DNA of 64,000 nt from Acanthornis magna (lineage: Eukaryota > Chordata > Aves > Passeriformes > Acanthizidae), in the NCBI GenBank assembly GCA_036785705.1, contig JAWUZG010000015.1:1302001-1366000 (forward strand), given 5' to 3'. Both the position numbers and the translations under genes were made by a program. Positions 58,646 through 64,000 of the stretch are shown one piece after another. The first letter of the stretch is position 1. Each line of letters begins with the position of its first letter. The notes under the pieces are model-generated. The model was given only the letters and a program-made list of their open reading frames with translations. It searched no databases and was not told the DNA's origin.

Positions 58646-59302
58646 CCAAGACACTGAGGCTGCAAAGTGGACAATTGCTCAGAGTGTTACTGGTGATGCC
58701 AATCAGGCAAAGCTTTTGGAAAGGTCCTTAAACCAGTCCCCAGAATGCTGCACTGGACTGGGAAATATAGCCCAGGAGGTCCCAGCTGGACACCCCAAGG
58801 CCAAGCACCCCTCTTTTCCCAAGGACCAGCTCTCGGAAGGATGATTTAGGAGCCAAAGCACAATGCAGGGACTTGCTTGGCTCCAAACCAGTGCTCAGCG
58901 GGCTCCAGGTGAAGTTTGGTTTCCCTGTGGTGTTTTTTGAGGGTCACACTCAGGCTGACTGAGCACCCAAAGCCATTCATTCTGTTCCCCAAGCCATCTA
59001 TTCCTGTTGCCTGTCTGCACTCCTGACCTTGCTCAGGGGCCAGCAGCATTCCCAGAACGGGCTGTACCTGCAGGAATGCTCTGGGAGGACCCCAGGATGG
59101 TCTCCAGAAGGTCTGGGAGCCAGGAAAGTGCCAGGAGGCGGCACAGGGCTGTCTGTTGTTGGCACCATAACAAGCTCCTCTAGCCCCTTTTTCACCCCTG
59201 AAGTCTTTCCCTCGTGCACTGAAAGTTTTTCACCTCCAGTTTGGCCCCCTCAGGCTCTCCAGGACCCTCCAGCACAACCTCCTATCCTGGGAATTCGGGC
59301 TC
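58646..59302. other. Unique sequence, no gene found
   Basis: Mixed composition, nothing recognised. Confidence 0.5.
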
Positions 59303-59360
59303 TTTTGGGATATTGGGATATTTGGGATATCTTGGGATATTTGGGATATCCCAAGATATC
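59303..59360. repeat. TTGGGATAT repeat ending in a hairpin
   Basis: Short units of about 9-10 bp (TTTGGGATAT) and a 19-bp repeat are followed by a perfect 15-bp inverted repeat: GATATCTTGGGATAT (59326-59340) and ATATCCCAAGATATC (59346-59360) around a 5-bp loop. Confidence 0.93.
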
Positions 59361-62300
59361 TCCATGTGCTCCAGAGAAGCCACACGCACACAGCTGTGCT
59401 CAGAGGCTCTTCTGCAATGCCTGGGGATTACAAGGCATCCCAGAAACTCACTGGAAATCCCCAAAACATGGGTGTTGGCCTTTTCCACCCCAAAACCTTT
59501 ACAGATGCACCCTTTCCATTCTCACTCACGTCCCGCAGAGCCTGTTGCTTGAAGTACAGGCAGAGTGAGCAAATTTGAGCTGCTCTGGAAGTGACCCTTC
59601 CTCCTGCAAAGGTTGGCTTTTGCAGCACCAACTCGGTGAGGAAAAGCTGCAGAGGAAAAAAAAAGTTGGGGACACAAAAATGAAATATATCTCAGCTTTC
59701 AGAATCCTTTCTCCCTCACAGCAGGGTTTAGGAGGCAGCCAGACTGCAAGTACAACTTTGCTTATTTTTGCTTTCAAACACTGCCAAACCTTTAACTATT
59801 GATTGCAAGCAAAGGTTCATTAGGGAGGGGAAGGGAGCAGTGGGTTTAGGGAGAAAGGCAGAAATCCCACTTCATCTGCTTAGAGGCCTCTGCGGATTAA
59901 TAGAATTAATTTGTCTTGTGGGGCATTAATTGAAGAATGTGCTGAGGTTAAGGACAAGGTCAGCTCTTCCCAGGGTAGTGCCTCCTCCATAGTTCACTTA
60001 CCAAGCCATCAGGACAGGATGGGCAGAGCACTCACGAAGGATGGAATTCTGCTCCCAAGGTCCCTGGGAACAGAACCTTGGATTCAGGATAATACTGAGT
60101 GGGAGCTGTGGTGCCTGGTGGATGTTTTATTGGGTGAGACATCCAGCACTACCTGGTGTTTCCTTAGGATCTGCAGCTCTGGATCTGTCTGGGTGACACA
60201 GAGGGACAGTTCTGAGCCAGCTCAGGGTGTCAGGTTGCTCTGCCCCGCGGCACACCCAGTCCTGTGCCGGGCAGCTGCCAGTCCCAGCCCTCACCCCAAG
60301 AGGAGCCATCAACACAGAACAGCTCAGGAATCGTTCCCAGGCCGTGTTGTTCCACCAACGTGACCCAGGCAGGGTTGGCTGCAGGCTGGGAAGAAGGATT
60401 TGGCTGGGGGGGGGGATGGAGAGGGCAGGCTGGGACTGCAGGGCTGTGGCACTGTGGCACTGGGACTGCAGGGCTGTGGCACTGGGACAGCCTCTCAGGC
60501 TTGTCCAGGATGGGTGGGCAGGGCTGGGGGCTCCAGCAGCTCCCCAGCAGCTCCCCAGCAGCCAGGATTTTCCCTGCAGCCTCCCCCACTGTGTCACATC
60601 AGGCCAGAGCAGGTGTCCCAGCCAGCAGAGGGACAGATCAAGGTGGGGAAAGGTGAGGAAGGGACGAGCAGCTGAGCCAGGCTGGGTGAGGCTCTGTGGT
60701 GTCAGGGATGAACGCAGACCGGGGGGGCTGTCAGTGTGTGCCGCAGCAGCTGTCCCTGCTGTCCCTGTGGTGGCAGGAGCTCGGGATCCTGCAGCTCCTC
60801 CTCTGCTCACACAGAACTGGCCCAGCTGGGAGAATGTGACCTGCTGGGGGTGATTTGTCACTGGGCAGGAAGGATCTGCCTCCTGCTCCTTCTGCAAATG
60901 TACCCAGGGATTGCAGCCAGGGGGATTAATGGTGACCATGCAACCCTGCCAGACCCCTCTGGGCACCAGTGCAGCACAGCAGGCATGACCTGGGGCTGAT
61001 TCCATGCACTGCTCACCACCTGTTGTTCTTCAGCAGCATCTAAACCCCAGCACAAGGTTTTAAACACCAGGACGATTTTCCTGTGGGATCAATCAAATAT
61101 TAGAGCAGGGGTTCAGTATGGAGAGACTTAAAAATGAACCTGATCCACCTGATCCCTTTCCAGCTCAGTTTGGGGTCAGAGATCTCCAGAGGTTCATTTT
61201 AACCCAAGTTTCTCTGTAAGCCACAAAAGCCAGAGCCCAGCATGGCAGAGGGGCAGAACAGGGCAGAGAGGCACCAGACAACTCTGCTCTAGGATTTGTT
61301 CATCTCCAGAGTTGCCCCCGGGGCAGAAGGGGAGGGGGATTTTTTTTTCAGGCTCTAATCCAGAGTGGGCTTAAATCCCTGGTATTGCTGTTGGTTATTC
61401 TCTTCTTCAGAGCCCCCAGGACAAATACCCAGGGAATGCACCCAGCTCTGCTCTGTTAATGAGCCCTGAGAAGATCAAAGATGATGGCACAAGACAAAGC
61501 GTCTGTTTTGCACTCCTTAACAGCTTAAGAGAAATTAAAACCTACACAGGAAACCGTGTGAGGCCACTTTTACTGAGGGTGGAAAGCCAGGCTCAGAGAG
61601 GAGATTTTGTGCCAGGCTTAAATGTCTCTTTGTGCCCACATTTCACCTCCTTTCTTTGGATGCACGATGACAGAATTACACTCCAGACAGTGCTCTTCTG
61701 AAGCAGCACAGACAATATTGGTTTGAATTCACTTCTTTTTGTTTGATTTTTCCTTGCTTGTTTGCTATTTCAGATGTTATTACCTTGCCAGTGTTTAGAT
61801 TAGTGCTGTCTCCAGGTTTGTGAGAGTGACAGAGTGGAGTGTTTGGGTTGTCAGGGGATCCATCCCACCTTCCCAAGGGATACAGGAGATGGGCTGGGAA
61901 CAGCCACAGAGGTGGGATGGGTGCCCAGGGAGGCTCCAGGGCACCCCAAAAGTGTCATCTCAGCTATTTCTGCTGTCACAGGTGCTGAAGATGCTGGAGC
62001 ACCCCTCACTACCAGGTGTACAACAGCCGTGGGAAGCAGAAATCCCCACCTGACCCACCTGGGAACTGCAGAGTTCTGGGGCTGTACCAGCCCTGCCTTT
62101 CCCCCTTCTGCCCCTGGCCTGCAGGAACCTCCCCAGAGCCTGCAGGTGTCCTGTTCAGCCAGGAGCTGATCGAGCTTGCAAAATTCCTGTCTGTCAGTGT
62201 GCTGTGTTCCCTCAGCCCTGCCAGCTGCTGGGACCTTTGGGACAGCTGCCTGGGGTCTGGGCTGGCCCTGGTGACAGGGATGAGAGAAAAGTCCCCATGG

Positions 62301-62817
62301 CACTGCTGCTATTCACCCCAACCTCTGTGTTTAATATCCTGCCCCTGAGGCACCAAAGGTTTGTTCTCAGCACTGCTGGGGGTTTTGGAGCACAGGGGGT
62401 GTTTGTGGGTGAGTTGTGCAATGTTGTTTTCCTGTGCTGCAGCTCCCTGCACGTGGTGAAAGAATCGCTGAAGGCATTTTCCTGACTCTGTCCGAGATTT
62501 AAGTCCTGCCCTGGCCCCAGCCCTGAGGGCCAGACCGAGCCCGGCACTGCCAGCCCTGGGTCTCCCTGTGCTCTTGGGGCCAGCTTTTCACAGAATCATA
62601 AACCATGGAGACCCCTCCCTGGTGGGAGCTGGGATTTGCACTTCTCTGGTGACAATGTGCCCATCTGTGCAAGCTGTGCCCTTTCCTATCCCATCAGCTC
62701 TGCCCCCGGGATATCTCCCAGCCAGCACCAGGACGAGTCCCACAGGGCTGAGCCACCTTCCTGGCCCCGGGGGCTGCACACGGAGAGCTTTAGATGACAG
62801 ACACCCTCAGATGCACC
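59361..62817. other. Unique sequence, no gene found
   Basis: Contains a ~30-bp tandem duplication at 60431-60488 and a CTCCCCAGCAG triple near 60533-60562. An antisense frame of 292 codons at 60127-61005 overlaps a plus-strand frame of 208 codons and shows no domain. CACAGAATCATAAACCATGG at 62589 resembles a CR1 end but is isolated. Confidence 0.45.
60431..60488. repeat. ~30-bp tandem duplication
   Basis: TGGGACTGCAGGGCTGTGGC occurs twice, with GCACTG/GTGGCA slippage between the copies. Confidence 0.88.
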
Positions 62818-63185
62818 TGCAGGATCCTCGAGTCCAACCTGTGCCCAGCCCAGAGCACTGAGTGCCACATCCAGACATTCCTTGGACACCTCCAGGATGG
62901 GCACTCCAAACCTCCCTGGGCAGCCCCTGCCAAGGCCTGAGCACCTTTTCTGTGAAGAAATTCCTCCTGATGTCCAACCTGAGCCTCCCCTGGCACAGCC
63001 TGAGGTCCTGTCGCTGATTGCCTGGAAAAGAGCCCAACCCCCCCCGGCTGTCCCCTCCTGTCAGGAGCTGTGCAAAGCCACAAGGTCCCCTTGAGCCTCC
63101 TTTTCTCCAGGCTGAGCCCTTTCCCAGCTCCCTCAGCTGCTCCTGGGGCTCCAGCCCTTCCCCAGCTCTATTGCCCTGTCACCTT
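62818..63185 (-). mobile_element. CR1 LINE fragment, antisense
   Basis: TCGAGTCCAACCTGTGCCCA, GTGCCACATCCAGACATTCC, CTGTGAAGAAATTCCTCCTG, AGCCACAAGGTCCCCTTGAG and CCTTTTCTCCAGGCTGAGCC fall in the order of antisense CR1. It is the same subfamily as the copies at 796 and 13150. The outermost 3' tail is missing or diverged. Confidence 0.88.
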
Positions 63186-63406
63186 TCTCAGAGCAGCACC
63201 AACACAGGTGACAACACCCCCAGGGCCCTGAGTGTCCCACAGCAGAGCAGGACTGACCAGATATGGGCCAGGGGGCAGAGCCTCTCTGGAAATTTCGGTC
63301 CTGAGCCACCTCTGCCTCTGCTGCTTCGTTCTGCTCAGAGCTGCTGAAGGTCAGGGAGCGGCTCAGGAGGGTCCACAGGAACTGTGCTGAGCTGGGCCAT
63401 GCCTCA
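63186..63406. other. Unique sequence
   Basis: Short GC-rich spacer between a CR1 piece and a minisatellite. Confidence 0.5.
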
Positions 63407-63592
63407 CCCAGGTGTGATTCCGTCACCAGGAGGGTCACTCAGGTGTGATTCTGTCAACAGGAGGGTCACCCAGGTGTGATTCTGTCACCAGGAGGGTCAC
63501 CCAGGTGTAACTCTGTCACCAGGAGGGTCACTCAGGTGTGATTCCGTCACCAGGAGGGTCACCCAGGTGTAACTCTGTCACCAGGAGGGTCA
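63407..63592. repeat. 31-bp minisatellite x6
   Basis: Six units start at 63407, 63438, 63469, 63500, 63531 and 63562 with an exact 31-bp period (CCCAGGTGTGATTCTGTCAC, then CAGGAGGGTCA). The variants ATTCCGTC, ATTCTGTC and AACTCTGTC are spread through the array, consistent with expansion of multi-unit blocks. Confidence 0.96.
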
Positions 63593-64000
63593 CAGCCCTG
63601 CACAGGTCCCTGTGAGGATGCAGAATGGCTCAGCACAGCAAAGTGACTGTGATTAAACCTGGGCTTTGTGCCTCTCCATGCAAATGAGCGCCCATTAGTC
63701 GCCTCCATCCCGCTGGGCTCCACACAGCAACCTCAGCAACCCCACCTGGCCTATTTTTAGAAGCACCATGATTTCCCAGTCACTCTGCTCATGCTTTTCA
63801 GACCTGAACCCTGATTTTCGAGTGGCTGGAGCTGTCAGTGCTGCTCTCAGCCGGGTAAGAGGGGGGCAGATGGGAGAGAGGAGATGAGAAAGGAATGAAA
63901 TCCACCGTGGACATTTCGGATGCAAATGACCACCTGCAAACAGATCAAAGTTGCAGCGTGTCTCACAGAACGGGAGTGTGTTTCACAACGTGTCAGGAGC
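63593..64000. other. Unique sequence to window end
   Basis: Mixed composition, no repeat or gene recognised. Confidence 0.5.

Noticed and set aside
60127..61005. 292-codon antisense frame
   Set aside because: It overlaps a 208-codon plus-strand frame and a tandem duplication, with no domain visible.
62585..62620. CR1 terminus at CACAGAATCATAAACC
   Set aside because: Only about 20 bp match and the next CR1 sequence begins about 200 bp later. It may be the missing end of the 62818 copy, but this cannot be shown here.
63407..63592. CRISPR array
   Set aside because: Units are contiguous at 31 bp with no unique spacers, and the context is a bird genome. It is a minisatellite.

Overview
The window reads as vertebrate, almost certainly bird, nuclear DNA. 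The clearest sign is about two dozen truncated copies of the avian LINE CR1, in both orientations, recognisable by the conserved 3' end (sense strand: AAGGTCCCTTCCAACCCAAA followed by ATTCTGTGATTC-like octamers). Short LTRs of endogenous retroviruses, many of them solo, add to this. Such LTR-rich DNA fits a songbird, but the sequence alone does not prove the order. No protein-coding gene, tRNA or rRNA could be supported. The longest open frames (about 300 codons) are low in plausibility, and several lie in antisense CR1 or simple repeats. The window is best read as intergenic or deep intronic DNA.

Layout. 0.5-3.5 kb: CR1 pieces and two separate solo LTRs of one family, each with its own 4-bp target-site duplication (TSD). 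5.4-6.8 kb: CR1, then a large LTR holding a second, opposite LTR. 8-15 kb: scattered CR1 in unique AT-rich sequence. 15.1-16.8 kb: one antisense CR1 cut open twice by unrelated LTRs. 18.3-18.9 kb: about 600 bp of pure T/G DNA. 20.3-21.0 kb: a CR1 split by an opposite CR1. 22.4-22.9 kb: an LTR-like block with polyadenylation signal. 27.7 kb: a GAAGA array. 32-34.2 kb: two antisense LTRs, the second a sister of the one at 15.8 kb. 35.5 kb: a 14-bp minisatellite. 38.4-45.6 kb: CR1 pieces and AT-rich repeats. 45.6-53.7 kb: mostly unique. 56.4-56.8 kb: a fuller sister of the nested LTR at 6.3 kb. 58.6 kb: an ATAAA array. 59.3 kb: a perfect 15-bp hairpin. 63.4 kb: a 31-bp minisatellite.

No genes act together here. 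The content of interest is the layered record of retroelement insertions, which can be ordered in time from TSDs and interruptions, plus several tandem repeats likely to vary in length. Some repeat-free AT-rich stretches look like candidate conserved non-coding elements, but that needs alignment. I found no sign of a new biological system.
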